From Kudoa neothunni (Eukaryota; Cnidaria), in contig OZ199838.1 of assembly GCA_964304625.1 (NCBI GenBank), positions 3,782,001 to 3,846,000 on the forward strand: a stretch of DNA of 64,000 nucleotides. The letters are read 5' to 3'. The position numbers were made by a program, and so were the translations under genes. Numbering within the stretch: position 1 is the stretch's first letter; every line of letters begins with the position of its first letter. Under the pieces are notes generated by a model. It ran no database searches and was not told where the DNA came from. It saw only the letters and a list, made by a program, of their open reading frames with translations. This document shows positions 1 through 9,759 of the stretch, piece after piece.

Positions 1-59
1 TGTATTTATATCACTGCTAACTGCAGCAATATGGCTTTCTATTAAATTATTTTTATAAT

Positions 60-720
60 TTTATTTTAACAAGAAAATGATTCCATGATATAATAATTGA
101 AAAACGTTAGTTGAATTTTCTGTAAGGAACATAAGAGAGATATTAGACAAATGAATATCGGTGTGGCAGATGGCGTTATTAAGAAGTAGTAAATTTTCTT
201 GTATTTCGTTTTGAAGACATTGTGAAAATTAGAAAAATATTTGTTAAATGCTTCCCTAGTCATCCATTCTTTCCTGTTTGTTTTGTATTTACTATAAATG
301 TTTTAGCATTTTTAAAACAACATGGTTTTTGTGATTTCCAATCACAAGTGATTCAATACAACCTCCAGGCATAGATGCACGTCGCAAAACAGTAACTATT
401 TTTTCTATTATTTTCTCTCGACAAAACAGAGCATTTAAAATAATGGACCTTTATGTTGTTATAAAAATAATGTACATTCGTCAAGATTATAGATACAATC
501 ATCGTTGTTACCTTTTGACTTAGTCATTCAATTTAGATCACCAATTTTCTACAAAACTTTAGTCAACATAAGCAGCATCACCATTTGCAGTGATATTTTC
601 AAATTCCATCGTGATTTACAGACAATAAATCAAACATGGGTCATTACTACGCTTAGATTCAATTCATTTGTCAATTGGTTTCTTTCGTGTACGACGTCAT
701 GAGCAGAAAATTCAATTTTT
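60..720 (-). mobile_element. pogo/Tigger-type DDE transposase remnant
   Basis: On the minus strand a broken reading frame resembles the DDE_1 (pogo/Tigger/jerky) transposase core. A stretch reading KYKTNRKEWMTREAF (about 240-300) matches the usual 'K(A)NKKAWMTxEIF' block, and a basic stretch just upstream resembles the 'GKSxKPRCFKN' block. The longest open piece, 66-263, continues into a poor match to the catalytic and 'FLPPNxTSLIQPMDQG' blocks. At least two stops interrupt the frame between 240 and 700. The assignment rests on family motifs recalled from memory, so it is moderate. No terminal repeats were identified, and the element may run off the left edge. Confidence 0.5.
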
Positions 721-1439
721 TTCTCTCAAGAAGAAGGGCCAGTTTATAAGATAAAGCTATATCTTTCTTCCTAATCAAGATGGTATCTAGAGTAGAAATA
801 GATAGGAGATTAAATTTACTAAAAGTAGTATTATTGCACGTCTGTTTAGTATACTTTAAGAAAAATCAATAAATTTATATTTTATTTTTATTATTTCCTT
901 ATTTTTAACTTTTTCAGACATTATTAATGTAAAAAAAGGCACACCACTAAATCCGCCTAGAGTTTAAAGTTACGGAAAACCGGTTAAGCGCTAATAATAG
1001 GAAAAAACAACTTTCCAATGTTCAATATTCAAAGTGTCGTGTAAATTATTATTAAAACCTACAAATAAAATAAATATATATAGTTTAAAATATTAAAATA
1101 ATATTTTAAGGAAGAATGTCTGAGATTATCGAAAATTGGTCACTACGGAAAATCGGTTACCTACTGTATACTGAATTCATAACACAATTCTCATATTAAT
1201 TGATAAGGGTTCGATAGACCCATGAGTTGTTACCCAACGGATTTGTTGGTTGCATTCAAGAAATATGCACAGACCAAACACTCAAAGTTTCGATAGATAA
1301 TAATCTCTAGTCGTTACGTAATTATATAATTAATAATGTACTCTAGGACATCCCACAATGTTCTTATATTTTCGATAAGTTGACGTAATTGGTCCATTAA
1401 GGATATTGATCATCAAGACGTGACATGAGTGTGTCTACA
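721..1439. other. AT-rich non-coding stretch
   Basis: No convincing gene is seen. Two similar 16-17-nt direct repeats (consensus ACGGAAAAYCGGTTA) lie near 973 and 1144. They may be sub-terminal repeats of a lost transposon, but nothing else supports this. Confidence 0.4.
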
Positions 1440-1482
1440 AGGGTTCGAAGACGCCCAAAAGTTTGGGAACCACTTCTCTAAT
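1440..1482 (-). repeat. hAT-like transposon terminus
   Basis: Read on the minus strand, the sequence near 1482 begins AGTGGTTCCCAAACTTTTGG and continues with a GCGTC...CGAACCC run. This is the familiar form of many animal hAT ends (CAGTGGTTCCCAAACTTTTTGG). The opposite end was not identified with certainty; a GGTTCGATAGACCC stretch near 1208 could belong to the same non-autonomous element. It carries no coding content. Confidence 0.4.
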
Positions 1483-2328
1483 CATTTACTATGTATACCC
1501 TTAATTTTTAATAATAATTGTAGATATATGGTAATATAGATATAAATTTAATGAGTAAATCAAATATATAGACCAAATGCAATTATTTGGTTTCATAAAA
1601 CATATTTTAACAGATTACATTAGCTGCGTTAGATAAAACATGTTATTCACTATCAGAGGTAATAAGATTGACGTTTTTATATATAAAATACATTGGCTGG
1701 AATTTGGTTTTTAGTTAAAGAAACCTCTATTAGGAAAAATTAAAAGATTTTCATAAAATTACGAATAACAAAACATAAACCGGGAAATTTATATCCACAA
1801 GATTAGAAATTTAAATAGCTCAAATTTTTTTTTAAATCATTAATTATGTTAGACCAAAAATCATTAATTACAAAAGCGAACCTCAAATTTTATATGAGTT
1901 TTTAAATTTGGAGTTACTCCCCCCATAGCAATAGATATCTCGCACATGCGGATTATACGGATCCGTTGCAAAAGCCACTTCCTAAACAAAATTGTATTCT
2001 AAGTAAGTTATTTCATCATAATATAATTTGTTTATTATTGATGACACCACTTATTGAAAATACAAAATAATCATAGCAGTTATAAGCTCTGCGACAAGCG
2101 ACAAAGAACTGGCGGTATTTTTTAATAGAGAACGACAATTTCCGAAAATCTATCACGCTCTGTCGACGCATATTGCTGCTCGCTCGTGGTGCTGTCGGAA
2201 ATTGTGTTCTACAATTCAGTTTTTGGTCTGTGCTGGTAATGCTTATTTATCGTGGCAGATAAATATATTACAATCGTAACCTTAGCCACATTAGTGAATC
2301 AGTCCAAAAATCAAGTAACTTATACGAA

Positions 2329-2356
2329 ATGAGCCTAACCGTGGATCCAAACTCAG
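2329..2356 (+). CDS. Possible first coding exon of an unidentified host gene
   Basis: An ATG at 2329 starts a 28-nt stretch reading MSLTVDPNS that ends in CAG followed by GTAATT, a good eukaryotic splice donor. The preceding 250 bp is richer in GC than its surroundings. It also holds an inverted repeat with arms near 2142-2156 and 2196-2209 (ACAATTTCCG / CGGAAATTGT). No downstream exon was found with confidence, so this could be chance. Confidence 0.18.
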
Positions 2357-3369
2357 GTAATTCTATCGCATATGTACAAATGTCACATATTTATATGATT
2401 TGATTAACATATTGCCACATGAATATGTTGTGTAAATACTATATTTAAGTTCATACGTCGTTTATTTGTTTATTATCTGTTAAAGTCCTAAAATATTTTA
2501 TATTATTTGTTATTTTATTTTTTTAAGGGAACATCGTTAATTAATGGGATAAAGTTTCCTGGTTTATTGCGTAAAAGTTTTATCGATACCTTTAACAAAG
2601 ATGACATGACGTCAAATACCTTAAAAATGAATTTGAACTGTTAATCCTCATTTTTCGAAGTCAACATAAAAACGTTCCATGTTCTTTCTATTCGATATTC
2701 GCTTCTTGTTGTCTCCGTTAGAAGGGACAAAATCACGGGCACGAATTGTGATTTCATGCTTATGCACATAACCTTAGCTGACTGAGCGAATTAATGCTTC
2801 TTCATCTGTTCGATTGTATCACCTACCATCTTCAACATGAATGGTAATAATGTTTTAATGAGTGGGACCTTCTCCCTTCTTTGTTTTGTTGTTGCGTTTG
2901 TTCAAAATGCATTGAATTAACTATCCAAAGATTTAAATTATGGATGAATCCACCAATCCTCTACATGCTTTCGTGAATTTTCTTTGAATTCTTCAATTTC
3001 TAAATTCTTGTAATACTTATGGGAGGGACTAATAGAACCTTTACCATTTTTTTATTAAGGACGTTTCCATAAAAGAATATTACTAATTCATCAAAATTAA
3101 CTGAATATATTATAAAATAATAAACGAATCCGAATATTCAACAATATTATTTTGTTTTACGTAAAAATTTATGACAACTGAAACATGTTTGTTGGGTATC
3201 TTGTCTTTATTCCGGGAATAAAGCTAACGTCTGTTTCTCCTTGTTTGTGACATGAGATTTCAATGACATTTGATAAAGTCGCTATTAATTTTAGGTTTGT
3301 CAAAACTATAAGTTATATTTTGTATAACTATGTAAAATGATGGTTTTCTTTTGGCGATTTACTACATTC

Positions 3370-4700
3370 GGAGTTGGCGGCTAAACAGAAAGCTCACAGA
3401 GGAAATGCTGTCTTTTGCTCCTATCATTTTCCTCCATTCAGGATTTTTCTTGTTCTATATTATGTAAACATTCAATGAGGTCATATCAATTATATCAATG
3501 AATATTTTGGTAACCCCTTACGAGCAGCCCGCGAGCATGAATATGATGATCATTTTTTATCCGCAGTCCACCCCACCTTTTATCTTATAAAATGTAAAAT
3601 CATTTCTGGTCTTTTTCGATAACTTTCTTTCATCGATGTGTCATGGTGTTGAGTTGACAAAATATTTACCGCATAATTTTTTACGGAACATAGGATGTTA
3701 TTGTTAGATCACCTAAAATTGAAATATTGAAGAGAACATTTCTCTTTTAGGTGATTTTAAGAACTCTTTTGGAGTATTTGGTTTATTTTATCTGATTGTT
3801 ACCTGTTAAATTGTGATTCTCTTGAGTTTTTTTAACAAGAGAATCTGATACAAAATATTTGGCATATATTACAACCCCACCATTCCAAAAAAATTTTAAC
3901 GGGTTGAGTAACGACTCTTTAAAGTATGATGCAAATCCTTCACTTTATTAACATCTCTTATATCTGGCTGAAGATTTAGTTTTCTTGACGTTCCCCTGAC
4001 GTTAACCCCCATGTTTAATTCCGTAGTATCGTTCAGACATATTTTTACATATACACGAAAGGGGCAGCTACCTCGAAACCTAACCAACCTTTGGTCAACA
4101 GTAATGAATGATCCATGGGAACAATATTTTAATTAGTAAAAGACAATATCTGGCGACAAAGTTCAAATTAATCATTTGTTATTTGAAAACTATCAGCTCT
4201 AGTCGGTTTGTCCTCAAAACGAATTTTACGATAGATATGAATAAATTGGTTTCTCGGTATCACAGAAGAGAAAAATAATCGTTTGAGTGATGGGTGGAGA
4301 TTCCAAGCGTTTCTTAGAGAGAGCATCCTGCCATTTGAATGTCTACAACAATGAAAATACTAATAAATGTTATAGTTTCGTTGGTGGATATTGTTGCATG
4401 ACCGTTTGGATTAGTTTACTCGCACTATTTGCTCGTGTATTTTTTTATTTCATAAATGTTGGTAATCGACAAAAAATAAAACGAACGAGTCAGGAACAGT
4501 TATATTTTTTGCTTCTCTTAAAAATCTGACTGAGAACTTACGATATTGAGAGAATAGTTTCTTGTGTTTGTGGACTATTGAAAACCAGATGGGGTAGTAA
4601 AAGACGAATTGAAGCACCATTTACATTAGAAAATGTATAATCATCCGATAAATCGAATTCCACTTCAGAGTCGAATAAAATGAAGATTTCGTTGCCCGAT
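3370..4700 (-). mobile_element. piggyBac transposase remnant 1
   Basis: A frame-shifted minus-strand coding remnant follows the piggyBac transposase (DDE_Tnp_1_7) from N- to C-terminus. Around 4180-4270 there is IPRNQFIHIYRKIRFEDKPT, the family's 'ISRNRFLQILRFLRFDDKxTR' block. Around 4040-4080 there is RGSCPFRVYVK, the 'FRGRCPFRVYMP' block next to the second catalytic region. Near 3460-3520 there is LIDMTSLNVYIIYRT, the late 'NxLDISxxNAYxIY' block. Several stops and frameshifts separate these blocks, so the gene is dead. A perfect 10-bp hairpin (3814-3844) lies inside. TTAA-flanked ends were not found. Confidence 0.7.
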
Positions 4701-5229
4701 TTAGTCTATTCGGTAATTTCGTAATTGGTTATGTCTTCCTTATCCTAAGAAACGAATCGCCAATGGTCTTCCGTATTATAGCATTTTTTTCATTTACCAT
4801 ATTAAATTTAAAAACTTAAGTTAACATTGTCACCTCAATGTTTGCGTGCATGAATGCTTGTATTTAAGAGAATTACTCGTCGTTTATCCACCATCGTGTT
4901 CCTTATAGTTAACATCACTATTTTGGATAAATCTTGTTGTTAAATTAAAAGTTTAACATAAACCTAAAACAAGATTTAAAAAAAAGAAAAAATACGTTTA
5001 AATATACTTGTTAAATATATTATCTATATTATATTTTTTTGTATACTAATAACTTGAGGGAACAGATTTTTCTTTATGCATATAAGAAATAAGGTTTTAT
5101 AACTATATCATATCCTATGGAAAATTTGATCTGATCGGCATTAGTTTAAACAAAATCTATGAAAAAAACATTTTTGGTAATTCGGAAAATGTTTTATAAT
5201 ACTATAAATTCAACTTATTTGACAATGAT
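4701..5229. other. AT-rich spacer between transposon remnants
   Basis: No gene or recognisable repeat is seen here. Confidence 0.4.
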
Positions 5230-6260
5230 TTTTAGGTTCTATCATCTACTTAAATATCGAAGCATTTTTCAATAACAGTCTGAGCAACTATTGGTAAAAT
5301 TATTTTGAAATTATCATCTGTAAGTTTAAAACGGCGCTTACATTTTTTCTTGATCATTTTAACGTAGGTTTCCATTTACCGAAAACATTTTCCTTAGGGT
5401 TTAATTTAAGAATGGTGAACATGATGGTAGATACGTCAACATGAGTTGTAACGATTCCAATATTTAGCAAAGTCACTAATAATGATGTACTTATTCCTTA
5501 ATTTGTATGAATCATGGATCATTTATTTCCAAAGATCGGCGCGAATCTGCCAACTCAATGGGTTACTCTTTGAAGTATTCATCATTCATTTATTGGCTTT
5601 CAATGTATTTTCTAAAGTACCATACCATATTTTTTTGTTACTGCCATGGCAAATATATTTATGGATTTGAGGGCCTTTGCATTTACATGTGCATACGTAA
5701 ACGCAATCGAACGGTCCTGTCTTACATGACGATACATTAAAACTGACTTCATCAACAAAAAAAGTTGTTGCCTTCTGTCCCAAGCAGTTTGAATTTGACT
5801 TTTGAGCATAAACAAAACCGTTTTCCCGCCATCACATCAGTTTTTTGATCGGAAGGAATTGTGAGTATTTTTAAAGAATATTGAAATTCTTGTATGCACC
5901 AGTTTATTGTTATAACACTATAACTCAAGCCACCTTCGTCTAATAATTTTAGGTGAGGAGCCTTAAGAGTAATGGTGACGTCCTCATCCATCCAAATTTT
6001 GATAATTTCCTTTTGATATTGAGTGTGTTTTGAGGGAAGTCATCATTTTTTAGTGACTTGTTTTTCCATGAAGGAGTGTGAATTCAAAGGTGAAATAATT
6101 GTTTATAATCTAACTCCAATACTTTCATCAAGTGCGGTGTTGTTGTATTCCTAATTCTAACTGATTGTTGATCGCTTTTTTACATCATCAAGTGTTTGTC
6201 TTTTTACTTTTTTTGAGTTGTCATGTAAGAATCGTCCTTATTTACCTGTACCTGTTTTAA
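5230..6260 (-). mobile_element. Tc1/IS630-like DDE transposase remnant 1
   Basis: The minus strand preserves the backbone of an IS630/Tc1-type transposase in several frames. A block DEDVTITLKAPHLKLL and CIQEFQYSLKILTIPS (about 5860-5991) matches the pre-catalytic region. RRQQLFLLMKS and FFVDEVSFN (about 5740-5770) carry the first catalytic Asp. The block GPQIHKYIC follows. Near 5390-5420 comes YLPSCSPFLN, the decayed 'LPPYSPFLNPIE' motif with the last acidic residue. The N-terminal helix-turn-helix should lie at 6000-6260 but is badly eroded. Multiple frameshifts make it non-functional. The closest style is the IS630-like group common in invertebrates and microsporidia. Confidence 0.72.
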
Positions 6261-6878
6261 AAATTCATAAATATTAAACAAGTATGTTACGCCAAATTAT
6301 TACCACTCTTTTGATTATTTTTATTCTACAAAGATATATATGAACTTGATCGTAAGCCGTGAAATTATACACGTGTCGCTGAATCTGAATACCCTAATAA
6401 TTATTAAATATACTTGAAATATTTCCTTCCAAAGTCACTGAAATTTGTTTTTAACTATATTGGAGTCCTTCAACAAAATTAGATATACCCGTATTGAAAT
6501 GTTAATGTTAAAATTAATCATTGATCATTATATTCATTGCTATCGTTCAGTTATTACCCCGAGTTGCGAAAGGAAATTTTTGTTTCTTATCCCAAATCTA
6601 GTTTCGGTTAACACCCACTTGTTTTTTCCTGTATTTCATGTTGTTTACTTTAGCATACGAATGAAGCCAACCGTTGATGGGTGAATTCTTATAAACTCAG
6701 AAAATTGTTTATTTGAGATGTCCTTATTAAATCGTTACCAAATGGAGAACTTAAAAATCTATTGATAAATTTATTATAATTTTGTTTGTAAACCTAGTGA
6801 AGTTACATTTCCAGTAAAATTTAGCCGGCTCGGCGGTATTTTCAACACTATCTGAGAAGCTTGTAACTTGATCTAACA
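6261..6878. other. Spacer without recognised genes
   Basis: AT-rich sequence between the IS630-like remnant and the old retrotransposon fragment. A 79-codon plus-strand frame at 6445-6684 resembles nothing recognised. Confidence 0.35.
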
Positions 6879-7499
6879 TCATCTATCAAAGCGTGCATCT
6901 TTTGCAGCTTGATACAGAATCTCGATTGTTAACTCGAGTCGGTTGCATATTGAAATTACAAACACCTGTTTAACTGGAAAATTACAATTGGACGCGGTCA
7001 TTACGGATCTGGGGCGTTTCCTTAAAGAAAAAGAGTTACCTTCTGCATCAGCAGGAAGGCTCTCACAAAAATCATAACTTAAATTGGGATTTAAGCGCGG
7101 ATTTAAACTATCTTTAGCGAGTAAGTACGAGTTAAACGTAGCATCGTTAAAATAGAGATGGTTAAAGCACGCCAATTTACTGGCGTGAGTGAAATCATAA
7201 ATAGATACGGGATTATTGATGAGGAAGTTAGACAGATTACCTAGGTATACCGGGTCAGAACCCGCTTCTCTACATCTAGGATTATCAGGATTAATATTAA
7301 CAGTAGGTAGGATAAATATAAGGTTGGATTTGGGCTGGGGGGAAGCCTCATTAAATGATAAATTATTTGAATTAGAAGTAAGTAAAATTAAGGTTAATTG
7401 AATTAGAATTAACCATCGTTTAAATTGTTTTAGCTGCTTCAGATGTAGAGTCCACTGTCGAACTAATTTCAACAGCTTTCTCTTCATCTTCCGCAGCAT
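6879..7499 (-). pseudogene. Diverged N-terminal-region fragment of the RLE retrotransposon ORF
   Basis: This open stretch aligns with the central low-complexity part of the intact 1797-aa ORF at roughly half identity by eye. It keeps FLINN, YFxDxxFNSxLL, NPRLNPN and RKRPRxVM in the same order and spacing. The first about 40 codons of the frame are out of register, because homology upstream (EAAKTI, TMVNSNS) lies in another frame; a frameshift is therefore present near 7430. After about residue 165 the homology is lost. It shows that a divergent sister lineage of the element once occupied the same locus. Confidence 0.7.
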
Positions 7500-7550
7500 T
7501 TATAGAAGAAATAGAACTACTCAAAGAATATATAGTTTTAAAAGGAAACG

Positions 7551-8880
7551 CTAAATCAGCATGATGCAGTTATTTTTTGGAGAGTCTGCAATAGTCTCCA
7601 AAAACATAGTTTCATGATGTTTATCGTAATTTTGACATATTAGTTTCAATTTTTCATATTTTTCAAGGGTTCTCTTTCCGTGGGAGTCAGAACTTGGGTT
7701 GAAAACTTTTAAAGATGTATCTTGTTTCACATTTCTCTGATGTTCCATTAATCTTTGAATAAATGTAAGCATTCCAGAATAAGATTACTCAAAGCGAGAG
7801 TAATAATGTCGATTGAATATCTCAGTAGAATTAGATGTTTAATGGTCGTTTGGCATCAGTCTATCAAAGGCATTCATGACTCTAATGGATATTTAGGGTT
7901 CATAATATCATAATATAGGTTTTTTCGAAGTAATCTATAAATAAATTTATTTTGGTTGTATCATTTAAATTTTGAGGTTTCGTTTTAAGTTTTTCAATTC
8001 CTCCTTGACATAATTCATTGGGACAAATGTAAGGGACATGACACATTCTACAAGCAATTTGAAATCCACATTATGATCATGATCTTTCGATAGACCTGAT
8101 TTTTGAATTTTCCTGTACACACTTTGTCCCAGGTGCAACAAACAAAAATGGATGAACCTTGTGGTTGTCGTTTAAATGAGTTATAGGCGACCATTTCAGA
8201 ATCTATGATTATATTCTTGGGAAGCTCTGAATTGCCCCTTTTTGTTGAAGAATTTCAAGTGTTTTCGTATAGGTTTTTTGTAATTTATCAGACATTAATA
8301 TAGAGATAAATGGGAAGACTAATTAAGACTGTGCCTTGGATGGTATACAGGTGAAGAGTCCTTTTGGGATGACAGACTGTGCCATCAGCGATCATCCAAT
8401 AGTCAGAGTGTTTGAGATGAATTAAATTTCTCTCGGTTGTAAACATAATAAATCTGTTATTAACATCAGGACCTGAATCCTGCAGACAATATTTTTCCTT
8501 TTGCATATTTTTAAATTAACATAAACATCGCGTAAAGACGTTGCCTCAATATTTTTATGCTTACGAATATTTCGTATTCTTTCATACGTTGTATTTTTTG
8601 GCACATCTGGAATATCAAGCACATTTTCATTATTTGAAGCTACGCTATGAAGTTTAGCTGTAGGGTATATTGTGTTTAAGCTATGATCTTTATCTAACGT
8701 CTATGAATTTGTTATTTTTTTCTTCGTAACTCATAATATGATCATGAAATCCCAACTCTTTAATAGATTTAATTTCATTCGTTGGGAACGTCAACATTCT
8801 ACCCTTACATGACATTATTTGGCAACTACAACACTGACAATTCGCAATCTTATAATCAATAACAAAAATAATGGTTAGAA
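7551..8880 (-). mobile_element. MULE/FLYWCH transposase remnant nested in the old retrotransposon
   Basis: Minus-strand blocks follow the order of a FLYWCH-MULE protein. A cysteine-rich segment ending SCKGRMLTFPT (about 8780-8850) resembles the FLYWCH 'CKGRxxT' end. KNTTYERIRNIRKHK (about 8530-8600) follows. Then comes TERNLIHLKHSDYWMIADGT and LYTIQG (about 8340-8440), the entry of the MULE transposase domain with its 'WFMDGTFK' block. Next is a decayed catalytic core containing SLTFVPMNYV (about 8020). The usual C-terminal tail (YEKLKLICQNYDKH, 7600-7670) closes it. Several stops and frameshifts interrupt it. Terminal inverted repeats were not defined. Confidence 0.68.
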
Positions 8881-8978
8881 TAAATCATTTCTCTATCTCT
8901 TTGTCTTAAGGATTTCGTAGGTAATGTCTTCGTTTCCGCTCGTCTTTTCTCAGTGTCGCACCAATACGCGCACATTTT

Positions 8979-9431
8979 TTATACGGCGAAACTTCCCATT
9001 ACCTTAGAAACTATATTGGAGAAAGAATCGTTATAATGAAAGTATATAGACAGATCTTTGATGATTTCAACGGCGCCATCGGCCAAAATTAACTCATCAG
9101 GAAAAGTCCCGTGAGTGTACTCATCACGAACAAGGTTGCAGAACTTGTTCAGTGACGTATTTAAAATTGTTTTATTGCGACGAATCGCAGTTAAAATACG
9201 CCTTCTTTCTTTGGACGATTTCTCGTCCAAAGTCGCAAATGCGGCGGCGCAGTTAGGAGATGGCTCGTTTTCGAGGGCAATCAACTCAGTTTGTAATTTA
9301 AGGATTCGCTCGCTAACACGGTGGTAGTCTGCTGCACCCAAACACAAAGCAGGAAGCTTCTTGCCTCGGCCACGGCCCTTTAAATAGGCTTGAAAATAAA
9401 CGTGCAATGCTCGTCTATTCTCGTCGCCCAT
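8979..9431 (-). pseudogene. 5' part of RLE retrotransposon ORF, copy 3
   Basis: The frame starts with the same MGDENRRALHV as the intact copy and matches it almost perfectly for about 120 residues (the element's conserved N-terminal helical region). It then diverges sharply and stops after 150 residues. It keeps the same upstream leader and tRNA half as copy 2. It ends far short of the RT and endonuclease domains, so it cannot support transposition by itself. Confidence 0.8.
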
Positions 9432-9603
9432 GCTTTAAGTTAAAATGGACAAAATTCCGCGATAAATCGCTCAATTTTAATACTTAAAGCAACCCCACTA
9501 AAAAGCTATGTGGATCGTTAGATGCGCAAAAAAGAGCTCTATCAAACGATACCAACAAGTTTTTAATAAAAAAATTACTTGGGGGAGAAAAACCCAAAAC
9601 AAC

Positions 9604-9637
9604 TGATCCCGACGCGACTTGAACGCGCAACCGCCCG
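9604..9637 (-). repeat. tRNA-Trp 3' half (nt 40-73) at the copy 2/copy 3 junction
   Basis: The 34 nt equal nucleotides 40-73 of the intact tRNA-Trp at 21354-21426: 3' strand of the anticodon stem, variable loop, T arm with B box, acceptor 3' strand and discriminator A. On one side it abuts the 3' end of element copy 2 (at 9638), on the other the standard leader of copy 3. It lacks the D arm, A box and anticodon, so it cannot give a tRNA. Confidence 0.93.
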
Positions 9638-9759
9638 TAATTATACAATATGGTATCTACGAGATAAAATAAAATTGTTTAGAGCTAACGCTAATGAGTT
9701 ATGTGGAAATTTCGATCTTCGGAAGCCATCGGTTATCATCGGTTAGAGGGGACAATTCT

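Larger units (their letters stand above)
6879..9603 (-). mobile_element. Third, oldest array copy of the tRNA-Trp retrotransposon (mosaic, broken)
   Basis: From 9603 down to about 9066 the sequence is nearly identical to copies 1 and 2: 5' leader, ATG at 9431, first about 120 codons. At 9066 identity falls abruptly, but the sequence stays alignable for about 30 nt. Further along, 6879-7450 encodes a diverged homologue of residues about 370-520 of the intact ORF, with shared blocks SLNEA/SFNEAS..PPKSN, NPRLNPN and RKRPRxVM. Between these parts sits a MULE remnant (7551-8880). The array therefore ends in an old, diverged relative whose first 540 bp have been replaced by modern sequence, through recombination, gene conversion or partial insertion. 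No RT domain survives here. Confidence 0.75.

Noticed and set aside
4287-4529. 80-codon plus-strand frame as a gene
   Set aside because: The opposite strand here carries the N-terminal part of the piggyBac remnant, and the frame itself resembles nothing.
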